Notes: generated by a model from the letters alone, not told the origin. Shown: positions 39,932 to 49,812, counted from the first letter of the stretch. The stretch is DNA of 64,000 nucleotides from Archangium lipolyticum (GCF_024623785.1 NZ_JANKBZ010000006.1:1-64000), one strand, 5' to 3'. Program-made: numbers and translations.

Positions 39932-41278
39932 CTACCCGGCGCGCGCGCGCAGCCGCACCTTCACCCCGTGCTTCGGCCGCAGGGTGATGGACGGCAACAG
40001 CTCCACCTCGTCATCGGGTGCCCGCTCGAACCGGAAGCGTTGGGCCAGGGAGGCCAGCACCAACCGTGCCTCCATCAGCGCGAAGCCCACGCCGATGCAC
40101 AACCGCGGGCCTCCTCCGAAGGGGAACCACGCGAAGCGCGGCAGACGCTGCTCCAATCCATCCGCCCAGCGCTGGGGACGGAAGGCCTCGGGCTCCTCGT
40201 AGAAGCGCGCGTCCCGGTGCACCGTCCACGGGTTCACCAACACCATCATCCCCGCCGGGATGCGCCAGCCGCCCACCTCGTCGTCCTCCAGCGCCTCGCG
40301 GCTGAGCGACCATGCGGGCGGGTAGAGCCGCAAGCACTCCTTCACCACGTGCTCGGTGAAGGTCAGCGCGGGCAGGTCCTCCACCGTGGGCGCCCGTCCT
40401 CCCAGCACCGAGTCCAATTCCCGGTGCAGCGCGGCCTCCACCTCCGGGTGCCGGGCCAGCAGGTGCCAGCAGAAGGCCAGGGTGATGGCCGTGGTCTCGT
40501 GGCCCGCGAGCACCAGCGTCAGCACCTCGTCGCGGATCTGCTGATCGCTCATCCGGCTCCCGTCCTCGTCCTGGACCTGGAGCAGCAGTGACAGCAGGTC
40601 CCCCGCGTCGACACCCGTCTCGCGCCGCCGCTGGACGAGGCCCGAGACGAGCGCGTCCAACTGGTTCACCGCCGCCTTGTAGCCGAGGTTCTCCGGCGTG
40701 GGCAGCCATTCGGGCATCAGCAGGGCATGCACCTTGGCGAAGTGCTCCATCACCCGGGCGAGCGCGGGGCCCACCGACTCCGCCTCTTCCTCCATGTCCA
40801 GGTCGAACAGGCATTTGACGGCGATGCCGAGCGTGAGCCGCATCATGTCCGCGTAGACGTCGCGGACCTCGCCGTCCCGCCAGGACGCGAGCTGGCGCTG
40901 GGAGTGCTCGACCATCACCCGCCCGTAGGTGGCCAGGCGCTGGCGGTGGAAGGCGGGCTGCATGAGCCGGCGCTGCCGCAGCCAGAAATCGCCCTCGCTG
41001 GTGAGCAACCCGTTGCCGAGCAGGCGGCCCCCCATCAGCTTCCGCTGGAGCTTGTCCTTGATGTAGTGCCGATGCCGGGAGACGAGCACATGCTCGATGT
41101 GCTCCGGGAGCTGGAGCATATACGTGGGCTGCCCCATGAAATGGATGTACACCACGTCGCCGTACTCGCGGACACAGCGCGTGATGAAGGCCAGCGGATC
41201 CTTCGCGTAGTCGACCACGGGCCCGAGAATGGGCATGCCTCGGGGACCCGGGGGAAGCAGCTCTCGCGGTGCGCTCAT
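39932..41278 (-). CDS. Cytochrome P450
   Basis: 448 residues from the ATG at 41278. The proline-rich entry LLPPGPRG is followed by the I-helix AGHETT, ExxR as KECLR, the PERF-like FRPQRW and the heme-binding FPFGGGPRLCIG with the Cys ligand (about 393). This is a complete class of soluble monooxygenase, and the Thr after the acidic pair suggests normal oxygen activation. No reductase is adjacent. The substrate is not apparent. A TTG start 36 bp upstream is possible but has no ribosome site. Confidence 0.93.
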   Translation of the reverse strand: MSAPRELLPPGPRGMPILGPVVDYAKDPLAFITRCVREYGDVVYIHFMGQPTYMLQLPEHIEHVLVSRHRHYIKDKLQRKLMGGRLLGNGLLTSEGDFWLRQRRLMQPAFHRQRLATYGRVMVEHSQRQLASWRDGEVRDVYADMMRLTLGIAVKCLFDLDMEEEAESVGPALARVMEHFAKVHALLMPEWLPTPENLGYKAAVNQLDALVSGLVQRRRETGVDAGDLLSLLLQVQDEDGSRMSDQQIRDEVLTLVLAGHETTAITLAFCWHLLARHPEVEAALHRELDSVLGGRAPTVEDLPALTFTEHVVKECLRLYPPAWSLSREALEDDEVGGWRIPAGMMVLVNPWTVHRDARFYEEPEAFRPQRWADGLEQRLPRFAWFPFGGGPRLCIGVGFALMEARLVLASLAQRFRFERAPDDEVELLPSITLRPKHGVKVRLRARAG

Positions 41279-41338
41279 GGACTGGAGCTTGAGCGCCGCG
41301 AGGCCCGGGAGCAAGCGAAGCGTCGGAACAGGTGTCGG

Positions 41339-42889
41339 CTACACGGGGCCCTGACCTCGTGCCGCCACGGAAGGGTGACGCGGCAGGCGCACCGTGAAGC
41401 ACGTCCCCTCCTCCGCGTTGGACGTCACGTGGATGGTGCCCCCGTGGGCGTGAACGATCTCCTGAACGATGTAGAGACCCAGCCCCAGTCCCGTGGACAA
41501 CCGGTCGCTGGAGCCCGAGCCTCCCCCCCGCCAGAACGGGTCGAACAGGTGGGGCATGAGCTCGGACGGAATGGGCCGGCCCTCGTTGTGGATGGACAGC
41601 ACCACCGGATCTCCCTCGCCCCACGCCTCCACCCGCACGGGCGAGTCCTCCACCCCGTGCTTCAAGGCGTTGGACACGAGGTTCTGCACCACCTGCGTGA
41701 GCCGATCCCGATCCCACTCGCCCTGTCCCTCGCCCGTGGCGACGAACGAGATGCGCCGGTGGGGATGGGCCAGCCGCAGCTCCTCGGTGACCTCGCGGAC
41801 GAGGAGCAGGAAGTCCCCCGGCACGCGCTCCACCGGGATGCCTCCCCCCAGACGGCCACGCGTGAAGTCCAGCAGATCGGCGATCATCCGCCCCATGCGC
41901 TCCGCGGCCTGGCTGATGCGCGAGGTGGCGCGCTTCACCGGCTCCGGGCGCACGTCGCGCGGCAGGAGCTGTGATTGCAGCAGGATGGCCTGCAAGGGGC
42001 TGCGCAGGTCATGGCTGACGATGCCCAGCAGGCGCTCACGGAACTCGCTGGCCCGCCGGCGCTCCTCCTCGGCCTGCTTGCGCTCCGTGACATCCCGCAG
42101 CACCACGACGAAGCCGCGTGGCGTGTTCCCCTCTCCGTGCAGGGCGCTCACGGAGATGTCCGCCCAGAAGCGGCCACCATCCTTGCGCAGCCGCCAGCCC
42201 TCGCCCGTGTACACCCCTCGCCGCACGGCCTCCTCCGCCTCCCGCCCGAGCCGCTCACTCCGTGACGACTCGGGCACCAGCAGGGGCCTGACGAACTGTC
42301 CCAGCACCTCCTCCTCGCTGTAGCCCGTGATGGCCTCGGCACCCGAGTTCCACGTGAGGACGCGTCCCTCCGCGTCCACCAGGAAGATGGCGTGGCCGCG
42401 TACCCCCTCGATGACGAGGCGCAACGTCTCATTCGCCTCGACGAGCGCCTGGCGCTGGCGGGCCCGCTCCAGGGCGAAGCGCACCGAGCGCGGCAACAGC
42501 GCGTAGGACCCGTCCGTCTTGGGCAGGTACTCCTGCAGTCCCTCCTGTACCGCCTCGAATGCCTGGGTCTCCTCGACCGTACCGCTGAGCATGAGGACGG
42601 GGACGCCCGGCCACCGCCGCTGGATGGACTGCAGCAGCTCCATGCCATCGGCCCAGGGGAGCCTGTAGTCGATGATGGCGGCGTCGAACCGGGGCCCGCA
42701 GAGCACCTGTCTCCACCGAGCCTCGTCCTCCACCTCCTCCAGGACGCAGCCGGGAAAGGCCCGCCGGAGCACGCGGGCGGCCATGAGCCGGTCGGACCTG
42801 CTGTCGTCCACCACGAGCAGGCGCAACGCCTGGGACGCCGCGGGCCTCGCGTGAGAGCCCTCCTGCAAGCCGGGCTCCTGGGGGTTCAT
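41339..42889 (-). CDS. REC-PAS hybrid histidine kinase
   Basis: 516 residues. An N-terminal receiver domain (about 23-140; phospho-Asp in AAIIDYRLPWADG) leads to a PAS domain (about 150-270; FLVDAEGRVLTWNSGAEAIT) and a histidine kinase core with the His in GIVSHDLRSPLQ, the N box VVQNLVSNALKHG and the G box GLGLGLYIVQEIV. The ATG at 42889 overlaps the stop of the kinase gene upstream by 4 bp. The receiver is probably regulated by phosphorylation and controls the kinase core. No membrane segment is visible, so it is probably cytoplasmic. Confidence 0.9.
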   Translation of the reverse strand: MNPQEPGLQEGSHARPAASQALRLLVVDDSRSDRLMAARVLRRAFPGCVLEEVEDEARWRQVLCGPRFDAAIIDYRLPWADGMELLQSIQRRWPGVPVLMLSGTVEETQAFEAVQEGLQEYLPKTDGSYALLPRSVRFALERARQRQALVEANETLRLVIEGVRGHAIFLVDAEGRVLTWNSGAEAITGYSEEEVLGQFVRPLLVPESSRSERLGREAEEAVRRGVYTGEGWRLRKDGGRFWADISVSALHGEGNTPRGFVVVLRDVTERKQAEEERRRASEFRERLLGIVSHDLRSPLQAILLQSQLLPRDVRPEPVKRATSRISQAAERMGRMIADLLDFTRGRLGGGIPVERVPGDFLLLVREVTEELRLAHPHRRISFVATGEGQGEWDRDRLTQVVQNLVSNALKHGVEDSPVRVEAWGEGDPVVLSIHNEGRPIPSELMPHLFDPFWRGGGSGSSDRLSTGLGLGLYIVQEIVHAHGGTIHVTSNAEEGTCFTVRLPRHPSVAARGQGPV

Positions 42890-44130
42890 GACGGCCCCTC
42901 TCCTGGAGACGGTGGCTCCGGAAGGAACGAGCAAGGCAGCTCGACGGTGAAGGTGGCCCCCTGCCCCGGGGTGCTCTCCACGAGGATGTGGCCGCCCATG
43001 GCCTGGACGATCTGCTGGGAGATGAAGAGGCCCAGCCCCAGTCCACCGTAGTGCCGCTCCGACACACCCCGCTCGAACCGGCGGAAGAGGCGCGCGCGCA
43101 CGTCATCGTTCATTCCGATTCCCTGGTCACGCACCACCAGCCGCCCCCACCCATCCCGCGCCTCCACGCGCAGGAGCACGGGCGAGCCAGCGCCGAACTT
43201 GAGGGCGTTGGACAACAGGTTCGACACCACCTGCTCCAGCCGCAGCGGATCCCACCGGCCGAGAACCTGGCCGGGGACCTCGAGCCCCATGGGGCAGCCC
43301 GCGCGCACCGCCTGGGTCTCGAAGCTGGCCGCCACGTCGCGGACGATGACCGCGAGATCCACGCCCTCCTGCTGGCACAGGGGAATCCGTCCGCCGGTGA
43401 TGCGCGTGGTGTCCAACAGGCTGTCCACCAGCAGCGTCAGCCGCCGCACCTGTTGGCGTGCCGTCTCCAGGTGCCTCAGCATGCGCCGCGTGCTCGGGCT
43501 CTCCGGCTCCGCCTCCACCTCCTTGAGCAGCAGCCGCAGCCGCAGGGCGAGCGGCGTGAGGGGCGTCTTCAGCTCATGGCTGGCCACGGAGAGGAACTCG
43601 TCGCGCAGGCGCACCGCCTCGCGCAGCTCCTCCAGGAGCCGCTCGCGATCCTTCTCCACCGCCAGGCGCCGGGCCTCGAGCTCCCGCCGCTCGTGCTCGT
43701 GCAGCGCGGCCTGCTCACGCCGCAGGGCCTCGCGCTCGAGGTAGAGGTGCACGAAGACACGCACCTTGGCGCGCAGGGCCTCCGGATCCACCGGCTTGCG
43801 CAGGTAGTCCACCGCTCCGTTCGCGTACCCGGACACCACCATGGCCTCCTCGCGCGGCGCGCCCGAGAGAAAGATGAGGGGGACGCGCCGCTGGGGCTGC
43901 TGCTGCCGGATGAGCCGGGCCGTCTCGAAGCCGTCCAGCCCCGGCATCCGCACGTCCATGAGGATGAGGGCGAAGTCCTGGACATCGAGGTGTTGGAGCG
44001 CCTCCTCCCCGGAGGTGGCCTTCACGACGCGCAGCCCGGACCCGGAGAGCTGGCGCTCCAGGGCCATCAGGTCGGAAGGCTGGTCATCCACCAGCAGCAC
44101 GCTGGCGGAAGGCGCATCCCCTGCTCGCAC
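42886..44130 (-). CDS. REC hybrid histidine kinase
   Basis: 414 residues from a GTG at 44130 with GGAGG 4 nt upstream. The receiver domain contains LVDDQPSDL, the phospho-Asp in LILMDVRMPG and YLRKPVDPEAL. A coiled coil (about 130-165) leads to a kinase core with the His in SVASHELKTPLTP, the N box VVSNLLSNALKFG and DQGIGM/GLGLGLFISQQIV. A TTG start 54 bp upstream is possible. It is the first gene of a two-kinase operon, and both proteins lack an output domain, so they may form a phosphorelay. Confidence 0.88.
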   Translation of the reverse strand: MRAGDAPSASVLLVDDQPSDLMALERQLSGSGLRVVKATSGEEALQHLDVQDFALILMDVRMPGLDGFETARLIRQQQPQRRVPLIFLSGAPREEAMVVSGYANGAVDYLRKPVDPEALRAKVRVFVHLYLEREALRREQAALHEHERRELEARRLAVEKDRERLLEELREAVRLRDEFLSVASHELKTPLTPLALRLRLLLKEVEAEPESPSTRRMLRHLETARQQVRRLTLLVDSLLDTTRITGGRIPLCQQEGVDLAVIVRDVAASFETQAVRAGCPMGLEVPGQVLGRWDPLRLEQVVSNLLSNALKFGAGSPVLLRVEARDGWGRLVVRDQGIGMNDDVRARLFRRFERGVSERHYGGLGLGLFISQQIVQAMGGHILVESTPGQGATFTVELPCSFLPEPPSPGEGPS

Positions 44131-44427
44131 GAATCCTCCACAGGTGAGTGGGCCGCCACATCGAACGGCTTCGGGAGAACCCAATCAGTGGTGATGCGGG
44201 AGCAGGCAGACAACCCCACCCTCGCGAAATGCGGGCCATGCCTTGATGAGAAGAGCTCCTGGGAATCCAAATTTACCGTGAGGCCGTGCGCTCGGAGTCC
44301 GAGCAGCCGCTCGACGGCCCGCGCTTGTTGGCCCGTCTCCCAGTGCACATCTCGGAGTCGTCGGAGGCTGCATGGGAACGGCGGGAGCAGGACCCGCCCG
44401 CGGCCCGAACCGGGGGAGTCACGAGCG

Positions 44428-44790
44428 ATGCGAAAGGCAATCGTGGGCGCGGCGTTGCTGCTGGGTCTGGCCGGCTGCGTGAGCGTGCAGCGGGTAGCGC
44501 CAACCCAGGAGCTGGTGAGCTCGGAGGTCACCATCCGCCAGGCGGAGGAGGCCGGAGCCGAGCAGGTACCCGAGGCGGCACGGCACCTGAGGTGGGCCCG
44601 GGAGCAGGCAAAGGAGGCACGCAGGCTGCTGGAGAAGAACAAGCGTGAGCAGGCGGCGCTCTTCCTACAGCGCGCCGAGGCGGACGCGGCGCTGGCACTC
44701 GCCCTGGCTCGCGAGGCCCCGGCCCGCGCCGAGGCCGATCAAGCCCGCCAGCGGATGCAGCAGCTCCAGCAGAGCCCGGTGCAGCAGTAG
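44428..44790 (+). CDS. DUF4398-type lipoprotein
   Basis: 120 residues. Lipobox LAGC with Cys17, then helical Glu/Ala-rich sequence typical of DUF4398: PTQELVSSEVTIRQAEEAGA followed by APEAARHLxxAREQAKEARR-like repeats. It precedes an OmpA-type lipoprotein that has a similar N-terminal region. The two may bind the same envelope partner. Confidence 0.8.
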   Translation: MRKAIVGAALLLGLAGCVSVQRVAPTQELVSSEVTIRQAEEAGAEQVPEAARHLRWAREQAKEARRLLEKNKREQAALFLQRAEADAALALALAREAPARAEADQARQRMQQLQQSPVQQ

Positions 44791-44839
44791 CCACCACATG
44801 TGAAGGCGCATCGAGGACTCGATGCCGGAGGAGAAGGTC

Positions 44840-45949
44840 ATGCGGGGATGGAAGCGTCTGACATGGGGAGTGCTCGGCGCCGCCGCGCTCGCGGGGTGCG
44901 CGGGCAGCACGCCGCGCGAGCTGCTGGATGCGCGCTATGCCTATCAGCGGGCCTCCTCGGGGCCCGCGGCCCAGTTCACTCCCAATGCCCTGGCGGAGGC
45001 GCGCGTGGCGCTCGAAGCGGCCAACCGCGCCTATGAGCTGGAGAGGGGCTCGGAGCGCACGCGCTCGCTGGCGTACGTGGCGCTGCGCAAGGCGGAGACC
45101 GCCGAGTCGCTCGCCCGGGCCGCCGTCGCCGAACAGGAGCGGCAGCAGGCGGCACAGCAGCTCGCGGCGGTGCAGACCTCCGAAGCCGAGCGCACGCGCC
45201 AGGAGCTGGACCGGGCCCGCTCCGAGCTCGCCGAGGCCCAGCGTCTGCGCGCGGAGGCGGAGCAGCGGCAGGCCCAGGTCCAGGAGCAGGAGCAGCTGGC
45301 GGCGCGGCAGCAGGAGCTGGAGCAGGCACGGCGCGCGGAGGAGGAGCGCGCGGCGCGGCTCGCCGAGGCCCAGGCACGCGCGGATCAGCTCAACGCCCAG
45401 CTGGAGCAGGAGCGCCAGGCGCGGCTCCAGGCCGAGCAGCGCGCGGCCCAGGCCGAGGCCGATGCTCGGGCCCAGGCCCAGGTGGCGGAGGATCTGCGCA
45501 ACATCCGGCAGGTCCAGGTGAAGGAGGAGGCGCGCGGGCTGGTGCTCACGCTCTCCGGCAGCGTGCTCTTCCGCTCGGGCAGCGCGGACCTGTTGCCGGC
45601 GGCCCGGCGGCGGCTCGACGAGGTGGCCGATGCCCTGATGAAGGCGCAGAACCCGCTCGTCATCGAGGGCCACACCGACAGCCAGGGCCCCACCGAGGTC
45701 AACGAGGAGCTCTCCTACCAACGCGCCGAGGCCGTACGGGACTACCTCGTCGACCGCGGCGTGGACAGCGAGCGCATCCGCACGGATGGAATGGGCGAGG
45801 CCCACCCCATCGCCTCCAACAAGAATCCCGAGGGCCGCGCGAACAACCGCCGGGTGGAGATCATCATCGAGCGAGGCATCGGCGGAGCCGGCCAGCAGCC
45901 GCAACAGCAGCAGCCACAACAGCCGCAGCAGCCAGCGCCGACGCCGTGA
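44840..45949 (+). CDS. OmpA-family lipoprotein with DUF4398-like coiled coil
   Basis: 369 residues from the ATG at 44840, preceded by GGAGGAG with 6-nt spacing. The lipobox is LAGC. A helical DUF4398-like segment (about 20-90) passes into a Gln/Glu/Ala/Arg coiled coil (about 90-220). The C-terminal OmpA-like domain (about 225-345) has FRSGSADLLPAARRRLDEVA, the peptidoglycan-contact IEGHTDSQGP and NRRVEI. The tail is poly-Gln/Pro. It probably ties the outer membrane to peptidoglycan. An ATG 18 bp upstream lacks the ribosome site. Confidence 0.88.
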   Translation: MRGWKRLTWGVLGAAALAGCAGSTPRELLDARYAYQRASSGPAAQFTPNALAEARVALEAANRAYELERGSERTRSLAYVALRKAETAESLARAAVAEQERQQAAQQLAAVQTSEAERTRQELDRARSELAEAQRLRAEAEQRQAQVQEQEQLAARQQELEQARRAEEERAARLAEAQARADQLNAQLEQERQARLQAEQRAAQAEADARAQAQVAEDLRNIRQVQVKEEARGLVLTLSGSVLFRSGSADLLPAARRRLDEVADALMKAQNPLVIEGHTDSQGPTEVNEELSYQRAEAVRDYLVDRGVDSERIRTDGMGEAHPIASNKNPEGRANNRRVEIIIERGIGGAGQQPQQQQPQQPQQPAPTP

Positions 45950-45962
45950 CGTGCCACGAATG

Positions 45963-45995
45963 AAAAGGCCCCGCCGCCTGAGAGGCGACGGGGCC
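45963..45995. terminator. Terminator between convergent genes
   Basis: GGCCCCGCCGCCT (45967-45979) pairs with AGGCGACGGGGCC (45983-45995) with one mismatch and a 3-nt loop. On the minus strand it ends in TTTTCA (45961-45966), which suits the BMP-type lipoprotein. It also lies after the OmpA-type gene. Confidence 0.8.
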
Positions 45996-46020
45996 GGACA
46001 CGCCCGGGCTCGAACCCGCC

Positions 46021-47226
46021 TTACGGCTTGCCCGGGGCGGCGGAGAGCTGCGAGGGGTTGGTGGGCACCTGGATCTCCCCGTTGACGACCTTGGTGCGCA
46101 GCTCCTCGACCTTCTGAAGGGCCTCGGCCTTGCCCGGGAACTCCACGCGCACGGGGGCGTAGGAGACACCGCCCTCCTTCAGGCCCAGCACCACGTCACC
46201 GCCCTGCAGCTTGCCCTGGGACAGGTCCCGCACGGCCTCGTAGACGCCCAGGTCCACGCGCTTGAGCATCGAGGTCAGCACCGCCTCGGGGGCGAGGTGG
46301 GACTGATCCGAGTCCACGCCGATGACGAACACGGGCTTGCCGGCGGCGCGCGCCTCCTTCACCGCCTGGATGACGCCCAGACCGTCCGAGCCGGCCGCGT
46401 GGTAGACGATGTCCGCGCCCTTGGTCACGAGATCCTGACCCACCTGCTTGCCAGCGGCCACGTTGTCGAAGCTACCCGTGTAGTTCACCAGCACGGTGGC
46501 CTTGGGGTTGGTGGCGGCCACGCCCGCGCGGAAGCCGGCCTCGAACTTCTTGATGAGGGGCACTTCCATGCCGCCGACGAAGCCCACCTTGTTGCCCTTC
46601 GTCACCAGACCGGCCAGCGCGCCCACCAGGAAGCTGCCCTGCTCCTCGCGGAACATCACCGTGCGCACGTTGGGCAGGGTGTAGGTCTTCCCATCGGCGG
46701 CCACCAGCGGGCTGTCGATGAGGAGGAACTGCGCGTCCGGGTTGCGCTTGGCCACCGTCTCCACGGCGTTCTCGAGCATGAAGCCCACGCCGATGGCCAG
46801 CGACACGCCCTGATCCACCAGCAGCTGCAGGTTGGGCTCGTAGTCCTCGGGCACCTTGCTCTGCAGCACCACCGGCGTGACGCCCACCGGGGCGATGCCG
46901 CGCGTGGCCAGATCCTGCTGGAGCGTCTCCTTCAGCTCCTCGGGAGAGGCATCCTTGTAGCTACCGCCCTCCACCTTCTTGCCCGCCCCCCACAGCTCCA
47001 GGCCGCGCAGCGCCGAGTCGTTGAAGGAGTGGTCACCCCGGCCTCCCACGTCCGTGACGAGGCCCACCTTGAGCGATTTCTCCTTCGGAGCGGCGGCGGC
47101 CGGAGCGTTGGCGGACTCCGCGGGCTTGGCGGCAGTGGCCTCCGGCTTCGCCTCCTCCTTCTTGCAGGCGGACACGAGCAACAGGCCGAACAGCAGGGAC
47201 ATGCGCAGGGGACGAGCAGTAGCCAT
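46021..47226 (-). CDS. BMP-family (PnrA-like) substrate-binding lipoprotein
   Basis: 401 residues. Lipobox LVSAC with Cys21, an Ala/Pro/Glu linker, then a BMP-type binding protein fold: KVGLVTDVGGRGDHSFNDSA at the N-terminal lobe, VGFVGGMEVPLIKKFEAGFR, IVYHAAGSDGLGVIQAV and FVIGVDSDQS. BMP proteins such as PnrA and Med deliver purine nucleosides or related ligands to ABC transporters. No transporter genes are nearby. The ROK kinase gene lies 37 bp upstream on the same strand. Confidence 0.9.
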   Translation of the reverse strand: MATARPLRMSLLFGLLLVSACKKEEAKPEATAAKPAESANAPAAAAPKEKSLKVGLVTDVGGRGDHSFNDSALRGLELWGAGKKVEGGSYKDASPEELKETLQQDLATRGIAPVGVTPVVLQSKVPEDYEPNLQLLVDQGVSLAIGVGFMLENAVETVAKRNPDAQFLLIDSPLVAADGKTYTLPNVRTVMFREEQGSFLVGALAGLVTKGNKVGFVGGMEVPLIKKFEAGFRAGVAATNPKATVLVNYTGSFDNVAAGKQVGQDLVTKGADIVYHAAGSDGLGVIQAVKEARAAGKPVFVIGVDSDQSHLAPEAVLTSMLKRVDLGVYEAVRDLSQGKLQGGDVVLGLKEGGVSYAPVRVEFPGKAEALQKVEELRTKVVNGEIQVPTNPSQLSAAPGKP

Positions 47227-47263
47227 GGGCCGCGTCTAGCAGAGCCCCGCCCTCCCCATCAAG

Positions 47264-48193
47264 TCAGGCCAGGAGCGCCGCCCCGATCAGTCCGCTATCG
47301 TCACCCAGCTCGGCGTCGCTGATGAGCAGCCCCTCGCGCGAGGTCATGGAGGCGTACGCCTGGACCCCCTCCACCACGCGCCGGCGGATGCCCGGGCAGT
47401 GCGCCAGCACGCCGCCGCCCAGGATGAGCCGCGCCGGGTTGAGCACCGTCACCTGGTTGGCGATGGCGATGGCCAGCATGAGGCTGGCGCGCTCGTAGAT
47501 TTCCCGCGCCTCGGGGTCTCCCCGCTCCGCGGCCTGCTCCAGCGTCACCGGCGTCACCCGGGCCGGGTCCCCACCCGTCAGCTCCATGAGGATGTGCGAG
47601 TGCCCGGAAGCCAACAGCTCGCGCGTCTGCGCGATGAGGTTGTGGCCGCCCACGTAGGCCTCGAGACAACCCAGCTCGCCGCAGCCGCACTTGCGCCCGT
47701 TGGGCACCACCTTGGTGTGACCCAGCTCGCCGGCCACTCCGCCCGCGCCATGCACCAGCTTGCCACCGGCGATGATGGCGCTGCCCACGCCCGAGCCCAC
47801 GAACACCGTGTACATGTCCTGGGCACCGCGGCCCGCGCCGGCGTTGAGCTCACCCCACGCGGCGGCGGCCAGGTCGTTCACCACGCGGACGGTGAAGCCG
47901 AGCCGCGTGCGGAGCATCTCTCCCAGCGGCACGTTGCGCCAGCCGAGGTTGGGCGCCACCGCCAGCACACCCGAGTCGCCGTGGATCTGCCCGGCCGCGC
48001 CCACGCCGCAGAACTGCACGGGCGTCCCGGCCGACTCCACGGCCAACTTGGCCGCATGGGCGATGGATTCCACCACGGCCGAGGGGCTGCGCTCGGCGAG
48101 CGGAATCTTGGAAGCGGCGACGATTTTTCCCTGCTCGTTCACCACCGCGGCGCGGGCGAACGTACCTCCCAGGTCGATTCCGAGCGTAGGCAT
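47264..48193 (-). CDS. ROK-family sugar kinase (glucokinase-like)
   Basis: 309 residues from the ATG at 48193, giving the usual MPTLGIDLGGTFARAAVV phosphate-binding start. A second ATP-site motif and the ROK zinc motif follow: GHTKVVPNGRKCGCGELGCLE with the CxCGxxGCxE ligands, and the catalytic Asp is in VRVVNDLAAAAWGE. Such enzymes phosphorylate glucose or N-acetyl sugars. The substrate is not fixed by sequence. The gene sits between phosphohexomutase and a BMP-type lipoprotein, consistent with sugar phosphate use. Confidence 0.88.
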   Translation of the reverse strand: MPTLGIDLGGTFARAAVVNEQGKIVAASKIPLAERSPSAVVESIAHAAKLAVESAGTPVQFCGVGAAGQIHGDSGVLAVAPNLGWRNVPLGEMLRTRLGFTVRVVNDLAAAAWGELNAGAGRGAQDMYTVFVGSGVGSAIIAGGKLVHGAGGVAGELGHTKVVPNGRKCGCGELGCLEAYVGGHNLIAQTRELLASGHSHILMELTGGDPARVTPVTLEQAAERGDPEAREIYERASLMLAIAIANQVTVLNPARLILGGGVLAHCPGIRRRVVEGVQAYASMTSREGLLISDAELGDDSGLIGAALLA

Positions 48194-48270
48194 AGATGTT
48201 CTCTGGTCGGGCAATCAGCCCTTGAGCTTGGTGAGGAGCCCCGAGACGAGCGCCACCACCTCTGTCTACC

Positions 48271-49641
48271 TCAGGCGCCGACCTCGCGCTGCATCTTCGC
48301 CACGGTGCCCTCGATGAGCTGACGGATCTCCTCCAGCCGCTCGGGGGTCCGGGCCTCGAAGCGCAGCACCAGGATGGGCTGGGTGTTGGAGGCGCGGATG
48401 AGGCCCCACCCGTCCGGGAAGGTCACCCGTACGCCGTCCACGTCCACGATGGAGTGGCCCGCCGCGCGCAGGGTCTCCGTGGCGCGCTTGACGAGCTCGA
48501 ACTTCTTCTCCTCCACCGTGTCCACGCGCAGCTCGGGCGAGGCGTACGTCTTGGGCACGTCCGACAGCAGCTCGGACAGCTTCTTCTTCTCGTGGGTGAG
48601 GATCTCCAGCAGGCGCGCCGAGGAGTAGATGGCGTCATCGAAGCCGAAGTAGCGGTTCTTGAAGAAGATGTGGCCGCTCATCTCGCCGGCCAGCTCCGCG
48701 TGCTCCTCCTTCATCTTCGCCTTGATGAGGGAGTGGCCCGCCTTCCACATCACCGGCTTGCCGCCGTGCTTCGCGATGTCGTCATAGAGGGTGTAGGAGC
48801 ACTTCACCTCGCCGACGATGGCCGCGCCCGGGCTCTCCTTCAGCACGTAGCGGCTGAAGAGGATCATGATCTGATCGCCCCAGAGGATGTTGCCCTGGTC
48901 GTCCACCACGCCGATGCGGTCGCTGTCGCCGTCATAGGCGATGCCCACCTCGGCCTTCTCGCGCTTCACGGCCGCGATGAGGTCCTGCATGTTCTCCACC
49001 ACCGTGGGATCCGGGTGGTGGTTGGGGAAGCGCGCGTCCATCTCGCAGAAGAGCGGGACGACGTCGAAGCCCATGCTCTCGAAGAGCGGCACGCCCACCG
49101 CGCCGCCGGTGCCGTTGCCCGCGTCGATGACGATCTTCATCCCCTTGCGGCCCACCTTCACCGTCTGACGGACGAAGTGGTAGTACGGGGTGTGGATGTC
49201 GAAGGGGCTGACGGTGCCCGGGGTAGCCGCCTTCTCGAAGTCGCGCGCCTCGATGAGCTTGCGCAGCGCCTGGATCTCCGGGCCGTGGAAGGTCGTCTTG
49301 CCGGCGCCGATCTTGAAGCCGTTGTACTCGGGCGGGTTGTGGCTGCCGGTAATCATCGCCAGGCCGTCCACCGGCAGGGTGTTGGCGGCGAAGTAGGTCA
49401 GCGGAGTGGGCACCACACCGACGTCGAGCACGTTGAGCCCGGTGGAGGTGAGGCCACGGCAGAGGGCGTCGCGGAAGCGCGTGGAGGACTCGCGGCAATC
49501 GCGGCCGACCACGATGGAGCGGCCACCCTTGCGCCGCACCACGGTGCCGAGTCCCTTGCCCAGCAGTTCCACCACCTCGACGGTGAGGTCCTTATCCACC
49601 AGGCCACGGATGTCGTACTCGCGGAAGATGTGCGCGTTCAT
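48271..49641 (-). CDS. Phosphomannomutase/phosphoglucomutase
   Basis: 456 residues. The active-site Ser lies in TGSHNPPEYNGFK, the metal loop is AYDGDSDRIG, sugar recognition uses GEMSGHIFF, and the phosphate site is RASNTQP near the C-terminus, all in order for the alpha-D-phosphohexomutase family. It interconverts hexose 1- and 6-phosphates. With the mannose-1-phosphate guanylyltransferase at 55653-56717 it could supply GDP-mannose for surface polysaccharide. The ATG at 49641 gives the classic MNAHIFREYDIRG start. Confidence 0.92.
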   Translation of the reverse strand: MNAHIFREYDIRGLVDKDLTVEVVELLGKGLGTVVRRKGGRSIVVGRDCRESSTRFRDALCRGLTSTGLNVLDVGVVPTPLTYFAANTLPVDGLAMITGSHNPPEYNGFKIGAGKTTFHGPEIQALRKLIEARDFEKAATPGTVSPFDIHTPYYHFVRQTVKVGRKGMKIVIDAGNGTGGAVGVPLFESMGFDVVPLFCEMDARFPNHHPDPTVVENMQDLIAAVKREKAEVGIAYDGDSDRIGVVDDQGNILWGDQIMILFSRYVLKESPGAAIVGEVKCSYTLYDDIAKHGGKPVMWKAGHSLIKAKMKEEHAELAGEMSGHIFFKNRYFGFDDAIYSSARLLEILTHEKKKLSELLSDVPKTYASPELRVDTVEEKKFELVKRATETLRAAGHSIVDVDGVRVTFPDGWGLIRASNTQPILVLRFEARTPERLEEIRQLIEGTVAKMQREVGA

Positions 49642-49812
49642 GAGGCTGTATCCCCTGAAACCCTCGCGGGGGGTAGGGCGAGGGCGGCGCACTCTACACA
49701 AGCGCGGGGCGCGCGGGTATCCAAGTGGGGGCTGTGCAACCCCTTGAAATCACGGCACTTGGGCCCCCAGGAGGGGGCGGGCCCCCTCGCCAGGCCGCCC
49801 GGTGGGCATGAG

